Positions 1 to 11,177 of a stretch of 64,000 nucleotides of DNA are shown piece after piece. How positions within the stretch are numbered: the first letter of the stretch is position 1; each line of letters opens with the position of its first letter. The notes below the pieces were generated by a model that saw nothing but the letters and a program-made list of their open reading frames with translations, made no database searches and was not told where the DNA came from. The DNA comes from Muricea muricata. Its lineage: Eukaryota > Cnidaria > Anthozoa > Malacalcyonacea > Plexauridae. The stretch covers positions 47,644,044 through 47,708,043 of the forward strand of contig OY979717.1 in NCBI GenBank assembly GCA_963855995.1, read 5' to 3'. Both the position numbers and the translations under genes were made by a program.

Positions 1-212
1 ATTTTGTGTTTTGTCCTTGTCGTATAGATATGTTAGTCATTAGGGGTTAGGTGTCAAGTGGGACGTAAATCCTGTTCCTTTCTCCTGTCACATTCTTGTG
101 TTTTTGTATTTTGTATTAGTACATGTATTCTAAGTGTATCTTTAAATCATTTGTAAATTGTGGCAAATTTAATATAATAATAATATAATATAATATAATA
201 ATATAATATAAT
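1..212 (+). repeat. 3' tail of a non-LTR retrotransposon with (TAATA)n tail
   Basis: A block ending in GTGGCAAATTTAATATAATA and an AT microsatellite (about 170-212) recurs in reverse orientation at about 47,068-47,155. An identical non-coding block ending in a simple-repeat tail at two unrelated sites is what LINE 3' ends look like. No open frame is visible in the short part shown. Confidence 0.5.
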
Positions 213-2828
213 TAACAATGTAACTTTAAGAATAGAAGTGACTACTGTACAATATAGAATTTGACATTTTATTAAAACATTCATCATATCATAGATATGA
301 CATGATAAAATTTCTGTCTGTTGTTTTACATATGTATGCTTTATGCCATGTTGAGGTGAGGTTCTTACAGTAGATAGGTCCTACAAAACAAGAAAGCAGT
401 AACAAGTATATTAGTATATTGTAGTACATTTTTGCCTTTACAACACAAGGATACACATACACCTAGTAAAGAAAGCAAATGCCTTTATTCTATAAGGGTG
501 GAACTATCAAGGATTCTTAAATACTGATAAGTCAATGATATTTACAATTATAATTGCACAATTTTATTTTTACAGAGTGACCCCATTCAGCACTGGGCCC
601 CTGTATTTGGTCTTGAAATGTCTAATTTTCTATGCACATGCAGTCAACTATTGTATCTTTACAAGGCATCAATGGCTAGTACAAAACATGCAGTTTTCTG
701 GACCCTGTCACTTCTAAATTTCTTCTGATTGTTAATGTAAAGTGTGAGTTACCTTGGTGCATTTGGAAAACAAAACCTCTTATGCCATGTCCTGGATATT
801 TTCCCTATTGTGTAGCCGACTTTTTTCTCAGGTATTGGGTTTGCACATACTGGTAGGTACAACCCTAAAACAAAGCGAGCGTGTACTTTCTTTAAATCTT
901 CTGGTAGTATCTACTTTCTGCATAAGCAACTTAGCCAGAAAGAGTTGCATAAAGATGCTGCTGAGTCCTGGAAAGTCTGGCTAACATATGCAACAGCATT
1001 TAGCAAAACAAAACAAAGCTAGTAATAAAAATGCAATGCTCAAAAGAAAAAATCTATGTCAATAATCTTTTACCATTTGTATATAAGATCTAAGGGTTTG
1101 TGTGATCTAAAAACACTTTATTATCAAACAAGACAAACATCGAAGCGTGTTGCCGTGTCTGTATTAAAATCGTACGCAAAATACAAAGTATATGTTGTGT
1201 GAAACATACCTGAAAGAGGAATTCCCCTGCATTTATAGTAGATTCTTGCTCCGACAAGTAAGGCAAGCACCTTTTTTCACCGTAAGCAAATGCAGTATGA
1301 AAACATATTCAAAGAAATCAAAATATTTTAAGATTATTTCCTTTTTCTTGTTATCTCGTAAAAATTTTTTGTTAAAAACCAGGGGGGCGAAGAGCTTTGC
1401 GGGACGTACAGCATCGCATTTTAGGTCAGTGGTAGCTACCTGTAGCCGGGAACCAATCGGGAACCAATTTTGCAAATCACCGCCATCTTTTTTGCTTCAA
1501 GCATGGCGGCGCGTGCTCTCTCCAGATGTAATAATGGCAGCGATTTGCAAAATTGGTTCCCGATTGGTTCCCAGCTACAGGTAGCTACCACTGACCCAAA
1601 ATGCGATGCTATACGTCCGGCAAAGCTCTTCGCCCCCCTGGTTTTTAACAAAGAATTGTTTACGAGATAGCAAGAAAAAGGAAATAATCTTAAAATATTT
1701 TGATTTCTTTGAATATATTTTTATACTACATTTGCTTAACGGTGAAAAAAGGTGCTTGCCTTACTAGTCGGAGCAAGAATCTACTATAAATGCAGGGGAA
1801 TTCCTCTTTCAGGTATGTTTCACACAACATATACTTTGTATTTTGCGTACAATATTAATACAGATATGGCAACACGCTTCGATGTATGTCTTGTTTGATA
1901 ATAAAGTGTTTTTAGATCACACAAACCGTTAGATCTTATATACAAACGGTCAAAGATTATTGACATAGTTTTTCTTCTTCTGAGCATTGTATTTTTATTG
2001 CTGGCTTCGTTTTGTTTTGCTGAAGGCTGTTGCATTACTTGCATATGTTAACCTAACTTTCCAAGACTCAGCAGCGTCTTTATGCAACTCTTTCCGGCTA
2101 AGCTGCTTATGTAGAAAGTAGATACTACCAGAAGATTTAAAGAAAGTACACACTCGCTTTGTTTTAGGTTTGTACCTGCCAGTATGTGCAAATCCAATAC
2201 CTGAGAAAAAGTCAGCTATAGAAAAGGGAAAATATACATGGCATAAAAGGTTTTGTTTTCGCAATGCATCAAGGTAACTCACACTTTGTATTAACAACAG
2301 AAGAAATTTAGAAGTGACATGCAGGGTCCAGAAAACTGCATGTTTTCATTGTTAAGTTTTGTATTAGCCATTGATGCATTTTAAAGATACAATAGTTGAC
2401 TGCATGTGCACAGAAAATTAGACATTTCAAGACCAAATACAGGGGGCCTGTATTGAGTGGAGTCACTCTGTAAAAATAAAATTGTGTAATTATAATTGCA
2501 AATATCATTGACTTATCGATATTTAAGAATCCTTGATAGTTCCACCCTTATGGAATAAACTTAAGGCATTTGCTTTTCTTTGTGTATCCTTGTGTTGTAA
2601 AGGCAAAAATGTACTACAATATACTAATATACTTGTCAATGTTTTCTTATTTTGTAGGACCTATCTACTGTAAGAACCTCACCTCAACATAGCATAAAGC
2701 ATACATACGTAAAACAACAGAAACAGAAATTTTATTATGTCATATCTATGATATGATGAATGTTTTAATAAAATATCAAATTCTATATTGTACAGTAGTC
2801 ACTACCAATCTTAAATTACATTGTTAAT
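211..2828. repeat. 2.6-kb imperfect palindrome (foldback element)
   Basis: The sequence from 211 (ATTAACAATG) reads back as the reverse complement ending at 2828 (CATTGTTAAT). Arms of roughly 1.25 kb meet near 1,520. The arms carry scattered substitutions and small indels, so they are older than the 50-56 kb palindrome. The loop at about 1,486-1,545 contains GTGCTCTCTCCAGATGTAAT, which recurs at about 4,113-4,138. Short open frames in the arms are mirror images of each other and match no family I know. No clear target duplication was found. Confidence 0.85.
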
Positions 2829-4515
2829 GTTAAGCTAGTAATGATACATGTAAAAAGCAAAACTAAAAAAGTTCAAAACTAGTCCTGCATTAATGCTATC
2901 TTCAATTTCCAACAGATACTTTGCATGTATTTTAGACATTCTCCATTTCTCCTAGAATACAAAAACAACAGGTAAGAGTCTGCACAAACCAGGTGTCAAC
3001 TTTACAGTGTTTACTAGAAACAAAAACATAGCATTGACAAGAAAGGATGTGAAATGATACACATTGGCATCACCTAGGGGATGGTGGTTGGATATAGGAT
3101 TCATGTAATCAGCAGAAAATTGTATTAGGAAAATGATGACTTTGACTCCCCTTCCTTAAAAAGGCATAGGACCCACAAATCAGGGTGAGATGTGTGTTTT
3201 TTTGAAGACATATGTGTCAATTTGTGCCAGAGTAGAAAATGTATTTTACTGTCTGATTGCATACAGGGTGGTTAGCTTTACAAACTGTGTGTCAATATAC
3301 CTGAATAAAAGAGCTAATTTGGCAGAAATATGAGATTTTTAGAGGGTCCTGAAAAGGGTAAACTGGGAGCTAGGACTGAATTGCATATTTTTGCTGGGAA
3401 AATAGGATTCCATGCACTGGGACTTTCCACAAAACAATAGAAAATTTTGTGCACTTGGACAACGGGATTAGTAGCCTTTCAGGACCCTGTTTTTATAATT
3501 CAAAGATATGAAATATACCAGAAGGTAATTTCAACTTCCAACATTCAACTGATCCAAGTTATACATAACATAAATCTGTACGTTCAATGTCAGACTGTAG
3601 AGAATATTCAGGCGTCAAGCTTACAAATTTTATATGGAACAACATTGAACATGAAAACTGAAAAAATAAACTTAAAAGAAAGAAACTCTAATTTTCAAAT
3701 ACCTGTTAAACACAAAACTTCAAATGATTGAGGCCGGTGTTCCTCATCAAGAGCCTCATCACCTCAAAAATCTTGCAATTGTCGACATTTTGAAGACTTT
3801 ATTAATTTTCCGTTTCTGTCCAAGGCCAAGTATATAATGAATAGCTTGTACATCTTTGAATAAATCGTAAAAGTCCAAAAAAATTCATCAAAATCATTCT
3901 CATTCACAAAAAAATTACAGCGAAAAAGATCAACATCACATCCAGGGGGGTGTGAAAACTGCCGCGGGCTCAAAATTGAGCCCGGTTAGCGGTTACTACC
4001 TTTAGCCGTTGCCATAGATATAGCGTCAAATGGCGTGAGATGGCGTCAAATGGCGTGATGATTCGTCAGAAATCCGCCATGTTTTTGGCTTCAACTGCTT
4101 GACTGAAGAGAGATTGGCGTGCTCTCTCCAGATGTAATATAACTCAATGGAGGAACCATATGGCGTCAGCAAAGGCCAAAATCCGCCATGTTTTTGGCGA
4201 CACTTTTTCATGCCGAGCCGCTCCTCTAGATTAGTAAAGCTCAGTGGTTCAAAGTCGTTGCTCGTGGTAGTTAGGTAGTAAAAATGGTATGTCATGACGT
4301 CATCCTCACTGATCTCAACGATATGGTGGACTATCATGCATGGCTAACACTGATTGGCCAGATTTAAAATTTATTGTTGATTGATTAATCACGAATTCAA
4401 GTTATTCAACTGTCAGCAAATATTTAACTTTAGTTTGCTTTTTGCACTATAATATTTTGTATTTTTGCAAAAAGTTTTGGTGTGAACACCGGTTGAAATC
4501 AAAACACAAGACTAA
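2829..4515. other. No gene recognised
   Basis: Short frames only, none recognised. The part at about 4,074-4,138 repeats the loop of the upstream palindrome (CCGCCAT, then a variable stretch, then GTGCTCTCTCCAGATGTAAT). Confidence 0.5.
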
Positions 4516-6604
4516 CGCCTGTATTCAAAAAGCTCACTCACACTCACACTTGAGTGCGACTCGAATGAGGTGCGCTCAAGTAGGGTTGAAGTGTGAGTGT
4601 ATGAGAGTGGAGTATGAGTGTAAGTGTTCACTCAACAAGAGAACACTCACCCTTGAAAATATTAGTGACATTTGTATTCAAAGAGCTCACTCGAGTGTGA
4701 CTTGCTGAAGTTTAGGTTTGATGTTGATGAATGATTAACGATAGAAGGTATATAAACTAGTGAGACTGTTGTAGGCTTGTCGATGCATTCGTACGGCATA
4801 GCTAAACAATATGGCTGAAGGTACACAATATTTTTCACAATTGGAAAGTCGCTATCAACTGAATTAGCGCGAAAGCAAAAAGATCTTGTAGAAAATCAAA
4901 AAGGATGATTATAAAACCATACAACAGAAAAATAAAGCGTGGAAGCTTTATCCGAATATTCAATTCCCTGTCAGGTGTAATGGAACCTTCAAAAACGGTT
5001 ACTCTATTTGTGGCTTTATCTCTACGCCTCAATTGAAGTTTGAAGTTGCAAGCACAATCTTCAAATGTGCAATTACCACAGGCGTAAAATACAGCAGGAA
5101 TATTATGCTTTCAACAATTCTCTTTGGCAATATAGCGTCTGCTAAAATGAAAATGAAAAAGTAGTCATTGGTCGCCTTCATATACCGTACCATTATGTCA
5201 GGCATCTTAGCGTATCTGGTTTTTCAGTTTTAGGGCGTATTTTGTTCCATGCTTCATTAGTCATGTCATGTAATGTTCCCTTAAGCGAGTGATTGCCTCG
5301 GATAATCCCTTAATAATTCGACTTGCTGATGGCTGCAAAATCGCTCACAAGTCTCCGCATGCTAGCTGGAATGTACCCGTGGCGCAAAACCTGAGCGTCA
5401 ACAAAAGTTGTATATCTGCAGGAATGGGTTTTCCTCGGTCGTTGTGTGCAGATATGTATGGGCTAATTATATCCAGTAACTCTCGAAATGCAGCCTTAGT
5501 TACCCGGTAGATCGAAACTGCTCCTCGTCATGTTTCCCATAATCAAAAATATATGGTCTCCTCCTGTCTCTGTTGCTTCTTGTGACAACTAATTCTAACC
5601 TTTTTAACCACCTTTCCGCCATGTTTGAATCAAGGTGAGTCTAACTGAGTGCGGCTCAAGGGAGGTATACCTCTCACTCACACTTTACTCAAGGACCTTC
5701 CTTGAAATTGAGTGGTGTCTTTGAATAGTTGGAGTGTGAGTGTCGCATTATACTATGTGAGTGTGAGTGGACAATCATTGAGTGGTGAGTTGCACCCATT
5801 ACGTACTTTGCCTGCCGTAGGCGAGGCGGAGTTTAAGATTCGCCCCGTTTCTGTTTTTCTTTTCGGTGTCAGAAGTCGGTGCAGCGCTCATGGGTGATAC
5901 CGCTGGCACAAGCCGCGTGAGCCGACCTAAACACGGCGTTTAAACTTAATTTCTAGCGAAATATGTTAACAAAACACGTATTTTAACATGTGTGCCAGAA
6001 CATCTAAACTGCAAGAAGGTTTTAGGTGCAAAGATTCTCATGCAAAATGTTTTAAAACGACAAATTCCACCGCGAAACTTTACCTATGAGCAATGTATCG
6101 CGATCATCGCGATGAAGTTTTGAGACCGTGTTTCCTACATTTTCTGTTGTGTTTCCACTTTTTTTCCAAATTTACAAATTTCTACACAAGAATCAAACGC
6201 AAATTCTACTGAAATATCTATATACAAAACACAATTCTTAACTTAAGTCTTCAACTTAAATTAAATTTTAAAAAATGCAATCCTACTAGGACTCTGGGCA
6301 GAGTGCCTGGCAAGTCACTCAGACATTGATTTTTGGTTATCTTAGCGATTACATAAGATGCATGTGCTAGCAATGTCTTAAAATGCCTTGGAAGGTACCC
6401 TAAAAATAACTGATTTAAAAAGGAATTCGTTGCACAGAACAGAAATAAGGAATATACCACACCCCCAATTAACGCTCTAGTTACAGCCCTGCCTGGCCTT
6501 GTGATCATTTTCGTTTTGGCAGACGGAGTGAACGCCTTAGCAGGCGTCTTGTTAAGAATGAGTGTCCACTCATTGAGTGTGAGTGTGCTTTTAGAATACA
6601 GGTG
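4516..6604. mobile_element. PIF/Harbinger-like element with GAGTGT-rich inverted ends
   Basis: The left end (CGCCTGTATTC then AAAAAGCTCACTCACACTC) is mirrored at the right end (GAGTGTGAGTGTGC then GAATACAGGTG). TAA precedes the left end and TAA follows the right end, as expected for the 3-bp target duplication of PIF/Harbinger elements. Sub-terminal arrays of GAGTG/CACTC repeats occur at 4,535-4,700, 5,640-5,790 and 6,560-6,590. A decayed Harbinger nuclease lies inside on the minus strand. The flanks resemble 61,535-61,600, where no such element sits, so this appears to be an insertion into one copy of a duplicated segment. Confidence 0.7.
5267..5566 (-). pseudogene. HARBI1-like (PIF/Harbinger) transposase fragment
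   Basis: Read on the minus strand from about 5,503, the frame begins VTKAAFRELLDIISPYIS and continues with a segment containing LLLTLRFCATGTFQLACGD, then SASRIIKGLSEAITRLREHY. This is the N-terminal helix-turn-helix-like region of the Harbinger DDE nuclease; the LRF-ATG-FQ pattern is typical of HARBI1 relatives. A TGA at 5,345-5,347 interrupts the frame, and a frameshift separates it from an upstream part (RRRPYIFDYGKHDEEQ) near 5,530-5,566. The catalytic acidic residues further downstream could not be placed with confidence. It is a dead fragment inside the surrounding inverted repeats; a functional gene is very unlikely. Confidence 0.7.
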
Positions 6605-6814
6605 TAATTCTTAACACGTCTATTTCGTTTAAGCCGCCATGACAGTTCATACTTTTACTTGTTGTGTTTGAACTTACATACAGAAAGTTTCCTATCTAAT
6701 ACGACCTATTTAGAATCAGGGCAGGTGGTTCGCAACTGACGGTGATAGGGTTCCCCACAAAATCAACTCATTTTAGCTGATTGCGCGACGCAATTTCGAG
6801 AATACGCTGTTCGC

Positions 6815-7000
6815 CCTGTGTACACTATACCGGATTACATCGGAGCGTAGCGATTTTTATACCGGATTGGGCTGTTGTTTACACTACGCCACAGTAATCC
6901 GGTACGCGTAGTGAAAATCACTCCGCTAAATATACAAAAAGTAATCCGGTACGTGCCGGGGCAGTGTAAACAGAGCAATCCGGTATGCTCTGGTTCAAAA
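6815..7000. repeat. Miniature inverted-repeat element (ATCCGGTA motif)
   Basis: The segment starts GTGTACACTATACCGGATTA and ends in inverted counterparts (AATCCGGTA, CAGTGTAAACAGAGC), with several ATCCGGT motifs in both orientations. It is absent from the matching place in the copy at 61.8 kb. Confidence 0.5.
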
Positions 7001-7189
7001 TCAGCACTGACATGTATGTTTCACAGAAACAGTAGTGCATTTTATATGATGATTTTATTTTTTATATTATATGATGCTTCACATGTCTCGTTTATTTTGC
7101 TTATTAACTCTACTAATTAACCATTTCTGGTAAATACATAAGTAAGAGTGACTGTCGCTATAGAGTCTAGAGGTAAAACTGCGAAAAAT

Positions 7190-7299
7190 GAAACGGTTTA
7201 CGACTTTCATATACCTAAAATGTACATTTGGAACTGCAATCATCGAAACGGTTTACGACTTTCATATACCTAAAATGTACATTTGGAACTGCAATCTTT
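7190..7299 (+). repeat. Tandem duplication of a 55-bp unit
   Basis: GAAACGGTTTACGACTTTCA and the rest of a 55-bp unit occur twice back to back (7,190 and 7,245). The homologous place near 62,360 holds a single unit, so the tandem step happened after the segmental duplication. Confidence 0.8.
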
Positions 7300-8062
7300 A
7301 CTTCACCCAAACATTGCGCCATTTACTAGAGTTCCATTCTTTACAAAGTTCACTGATCCCAACTCACTTCCCCGCCCAAAGCATGATGGATAACTTTCTA
7401 CTCAAATTGTTCCCAGATGGTCAAACTATTCACCGACTTTAAAAAAGATTCTAATTGTAACTCGCATTAACATTGCTTAACTGACGTTATAAACGTTGTG
7501 ATTACGTTGTTAATCCCATTAACCATTTTTTCAACGCTGAAACATACAGAGAAAACCTTTTTACAACAATTCAAATCGACGTGATAAAATCAAACATGAA
7601 TGTTGAAGAAACGTTTGTAAAACAACGCTAGAATAACGTTGAAATCAATTTGTCGACGAATCAACGTATTTTTAACGTCACGTGCCCGATGGGTTAAATT
7701 TTGCAGCGGTCGAAATGAATCCAGCTCCCCTGACAGAGGCATTTGTCTCCTTATCGGTGAATTCGGTGATTAGCAAAGCATTTATAACCCCGCTATTATA
7801 CGACACTTGGGATGCGGGGATTAATAGCGTATTGACAGGTGGTTCATTATATGCCATTGTAAGGCACATTGACCGAGTTTAAGCCTCGAAGTACAAAGTT
7901 TATATAGGGTAATGCGGTTTTTATATAAAACGAAAATCGAAATCCGTCCGAAAAAACCTGGTGAATCGATTTGTTAAATGCAAGAAAAAACTCTTCACAC
8001 AGAAGAACTTTGAAGGTTCCAAATCATCCTGTGCGCACTCAAGATGTTCAGGCTAACATTTT

Positions 8063-8485
8063 TTAAAGAAGATAAAAGGTTGACCGGCCGCGGTTTAAAA
8101 TTTTAGGATTTCTTATTGGTCTCCTGTCCCTGTTTTGATCAGTGTTTCCAGTCTTTTTGTTACTCAAAGCAATATCTTTGATATCTCGCAGTCCTTCTTC
8201 CAGCAACACCTCGATACTTTTCCCACCATCTTCTCCTCCATTCTCCACAACCTCCCCTCCCTTAGTCAATTGTTTGACAACCAAGCCTTGATACTGGGTC
8301 GTCTTCACGTGATCTTCAGGTGACATATAGCTTGGTGATCCGGTGATTTAGATTTATCAGGCACGTGAATCATGAAACCAGTATGATATTGAAAGAGTAT
8401 AACCGCTGCCAAATGAAGACCTATTGCAGGCTCAGTTTCCTGTCTTAGTTGCTCTAGTAAATTCTGACGATGTTCAGCGAGAAGG
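8063..8485 (-). pseudogene. UFL1: UFL1 copy 1 terminal exon, disrupted
   Basis: The exon opens LLAEHRQNLLEQLRQ, keeps GLHLAAVILFQ and MIHVP, then loses frame where 25 bp replace 35 bp of the other copy. It resumes with SPEDHVKTTQYQGLVVKQL and a variable acidic tail. The intact equivalent is at 63,221-63,617. Confidence 0.8.
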
Positions 8486-9107
8486 CTATAAAAGAAGAAA
8501 TGTTGTTATAACTACTTATAACAAAGCATCCTGTCCAGGCGATATGCACCTACGGAAAATACTGGCACTAGTGGCAATCCATTTTCAATCAAACCTATTA
8601 AATTCCTTACAAAATATAATTTATTTTGTTTCCACATTTTTGTTAGACTAATAATTTTCTTTACTAAACTTGATTACTAATTACAAACAAGTTTCATTTT
8701 ATTTCATTCCAGATTCAAATTGCTAACGGGAATGTGCGGTCGGTATATCGCAAACACACAGGGAACAATCGTCAAACCTAATTAAAGAGCCAAAACCTTA
8801 ATCTTCTCCACTGCGAAAGTATTATTTTTGTAAATTAAATATTGAGCACGTTAGATTAACTTTCAACTTTAAACTTTTTTATAGTAAATGACGACCATCT
8901 AAACCGCGCTCCATTTTGGTATAACTAGCGGTAAAAGTATGCTATTATGGTGTATACAAACGAATAAGCTTGCAGGAAATTTACTCCAAGGAGTCTGTTC
9001 AGCAGAGAATGAAGTGGGGGATTAGTTTGTCACAATAACCAAAACTTCGAATTAGCTAAAATTATCCTCGAACTGTCGACCTTCTATTCCCTAATCTACA
9101 CCTGCTA

Positions 9108-9172
9108 TTCGCACGCACGCACGTATGCACGCACGCACGTATGCACGCGCGTATGCACGCACGTACACACAA
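9108..9172 (+). repeat. Microsatellite, CACG/TATG-type
   Basis: Alternating CACGCACGCACGTATG units, adjacent to the splice donor of a UFL1 exon (9,177). Confidence 0.85.
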
Positions 9173-9177
9173 AATAC

Positions 9178-9267
9178 CTTTCTCTCTTCTTGTCCAGTTT
9201 CTTCACCAATATTTCACAAAAGCCAGGGCCGCTGACAACATCAAAATGAGTAAAAATTCCTCCAATC
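9178..9267 (-). pseudogene. UFL1: UFL1 copy 1 exon with frameshift
   Basis: The acceptor TATACAG ends at 9,268 and the donor GTATTT starts at 9,177. The 3' half reads CEILVKKLDKKRER, a clear UFL1 match. The 5' half matches only in another frame (EEFLLIL...SAALA). One missing base in the T-run near 9,218 explains the switch. A downstream acceptor (GGAG) would fit the incoming phase better. Confidence 0.65.
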
Positions 9268-9557
9268 CTGTATAATTAAACAAGGTAGAATTTTTTATGG
9301 ATAACTCAATCGACTAGAATAGTTCCGTGTCTTAGAGTTGGCTTTACTATCCTCACAGGCCAAATGATTGTTTCTGCCTGTAGATACAACTGGATTAGCT
9401 GGTGTGGTGTTGTGCATGGTCAGCACTCTTGTCGTTCAAGCTGAGAAGCCATGAATGTTCAAGCATTGGTCGGAGCTCTACTCAAGGTCTGCGTTTATAT
9501 ATACATTAGTGAATTGTAAGACTTTCGCATCTTCTGGGATAAGGACGTTAAACACAG

Positions 9558-9790
9558 AGCAAAAAACGAACAACCTGTTCTGGCCTGATGAAAACAGCAT
9601 TAAACAATGTCTTGCTGCCCACACTGTTCAAGGTTGCCAACAATATCGTTCAACATTGTTACACCTGATTGCAGGCTAGTCCAGGCAGAACAACTTGTTC
9701 AGTATTGTTGACAACCTTGAACAATGTTGGCAGCAAAACATTGTTCAATGCTGTTTTAATCAGGTGAAAACAGGTTGTTCATTTTTTGCT
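9558..9790. repeat. 233-bp hairpin element in a UFL1 intron
   Basis: AGCAAAAAACGAACAACCTG at the left is mirrored by CAGGTTGTTCATTTTTTGCT at the right. Arms of about 110 bp are built of AACAATGTT-like words (GAACAATGTT, GTTGCCAACA). Confidence 0.8.
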
Positions 9791-9935
9791 GTATATAGGG
9801 ACCCTACCACCGTGCTTTCCCTATCAAATTGGCAATAGCCTGTTGGGTTAATCCGCTCACTCAGGAGTGATGAACACAATAATGAAGAACAACAAAAGCA
9901 GCATAGAGTGTACGGAGCTTAACAACTGTACTTAC

Positions 9936-10016
9936 CTTTCCGTTCAATGAGGCTGTTAACTTGCTTAAAACATTTTTATTTTTCTCTGGTAACTTAGAAA
10001 TTATTTTGAGTCTTGT
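9936..10016 (-). CDS. UFL1: UFL1 copy 1 exon (TRLKIISKLPEKNKNVLSKL...)
   Basis: This 81-bp exon has a strong TTTTTTTCAG acceptor and GTAAGT donor. It encodes 27 codons, phase 0 at both ends, containing ISKLPEKNKNVLSKL and ending SLNGK, matching the UFL1 stretch after the MMAV-DP block. Confidence 0.8.
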
Positions 10017-10144
10017 CTGAAAAAAAATGTCCAACTCAAATTACATACAGGCAGATCTAGATTAATCCACATCTTGTTTTTTTTATGTTTTGTACTATAT
10101 TGTCTACCAACTGTAATACTATTGAATTTGAAACCGATGCTAAC

Positions 10145-10275
10145 CTCGTGTGTTAATGTGTTGGGGTCTGTCACTGCCATCATTTGGTCAGCGGCTAAGC
10201 AATTAATGGCCAAATTTGTCATATCAGTGCACAGTGTCTTCAAAAGATGACGTGACATTATTGGTTGTACTTCGT
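10145..10275 (-). CDS. UFL1: UFL1 copy 1 exon (SRHLLKTLCTDMTNLA...)
   Basis: This 131-bp exon lies between a CCTACAG acceptor and a GTTAGC donor. It encodes SRHLLKTLCTDMTNLAINCL and ADQMMAVTDPNTLTHE. This is the most diagnostic UFL1 block in the window (family pattern HLLK-CTD-TNL...D-MMAV-DP). Confidence 0.88.
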
Positions 10276-10354
10276 CTGTAGGAAGAGAAGCAGCCTTGTT
10301 AATGAAATAATTTGAGTTTGCAGCAAGTACTGCAGTAAGCACTGCAAACTTGTA

Positions 10355-11152
10355 TGACGGCGACGCAAATTTCGATTCAGTAGACGGTCGGACACCTCCA
10401 AGATGGCCGAGCACCTCATTGATCTCGTTTCCAAGCCCATGTGTTTGATAAAACTAATAGATTTTTCTTTTTAAAATTTTAAATTATCCAGTCCCTGACC
10501 CAAACCCTAAACCTAACTCTTACAAAAATCGTATAAAAGTAAAAAAAATAAGAAAAAAAGTTTAAAAATAAAAATAACCCCTGCCAAATCTATTAGAAAT
10601 CGTGTTACGAGGCCTTTTGGGGATCAACTCAGCTTTTGCGCGAGGGCCTCGAAACCAAGCGAGATCTTCTAATCAGTGAATGCTCAAATGAGTGAATACA
10701 ATTTTCTTTTAAGTCTTTATTTCAAATAATTAACAATACAATGAGTTGGTACGGGAAAGTAGGAGTTCCATACAAGCCCTATCCAAGACTGATCACTAGG
10801 CACTAATACAGCTGGATATAATTAGGTTGAATGACGTAGGAGATTGTGAAATGTACATTAATTGATCTAACAATAAGACATTTGGACGCCTGTTCCGTTA
10901 GCTGTACAAACATTTACATGAATTTGAGTGACACAATGAATATTAAAACAGAAATAAATACATGTTTCATAACAATCGTACACCAAGACGACTGAGCTAA
11001 CAACGAGCTTGCAGGAAACCATCGAAACAATTTGTATTTATAATACAATTTCGTTTCAATGAGCCAGAGCAGGCTGGGAACGAGATCAATGAGGTGCTCG
11101 ACCATCTTGGAGGTGTCCGACCGTCTGCGGAATCGAAATAAGCGACGGCGAC
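10355..11152. repeat. Inverted-repeat element with about 75-bp arms
   Basis: GACGGTCGGACACCTCCAAG followed by ATGGCCGAGCACCTCATTGA (near 10,382-10,421) is mirrored at about 11,080-11,140. The about 630 bp between hold no recognised gene. It lies in the UFL1 intron between the 10.2-kb and 13.2-kb exons. Confidence 0.7.
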
Positions 11153-11164
11153 TGGATAAAATCT

Positions 11165-11177
11165 CCTAATTTCAGGG
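11165..11177 (+). repeat. Target-site duplication, left copy
   Basis: CCTAATTTCAGGG, identical to 12,198-12,210, directly abutting the foldback arm. Confidence 0.85.

Larger units (their letters stand above)
6620..8880. repeat. Segmental duplication, copy 1 (partner near 61,585-64,000)
   Basis: Two stretches, about 6,625-6,800 and 7,160-8,880, match about 61,590-61,775 and 62,315-64,000 in the same orientation. The stretch between them differs: copy 1 has a hairpin repeat, copy 2 unrelated sequence. The duplicated block includes the last exon of UFL1, its upstream intron and a CAACGT-rich repeat at about 7,450-7,690. Copy 2 reaches the window edge, so the full extent is unknown. Confidence 0.85.

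Noticed and set aside
7678..7882. Conserved small gene in both copies of the segmental duplication
   Set aside because: Both strands are open over the same stretch and the similarity is explained by shared origin. No start context or family match.
10485..10515. Telomere-like repeat (CCCAAACCCTAAACCTAA)
   Set aside because: Very short and irregular; not a telomere array.
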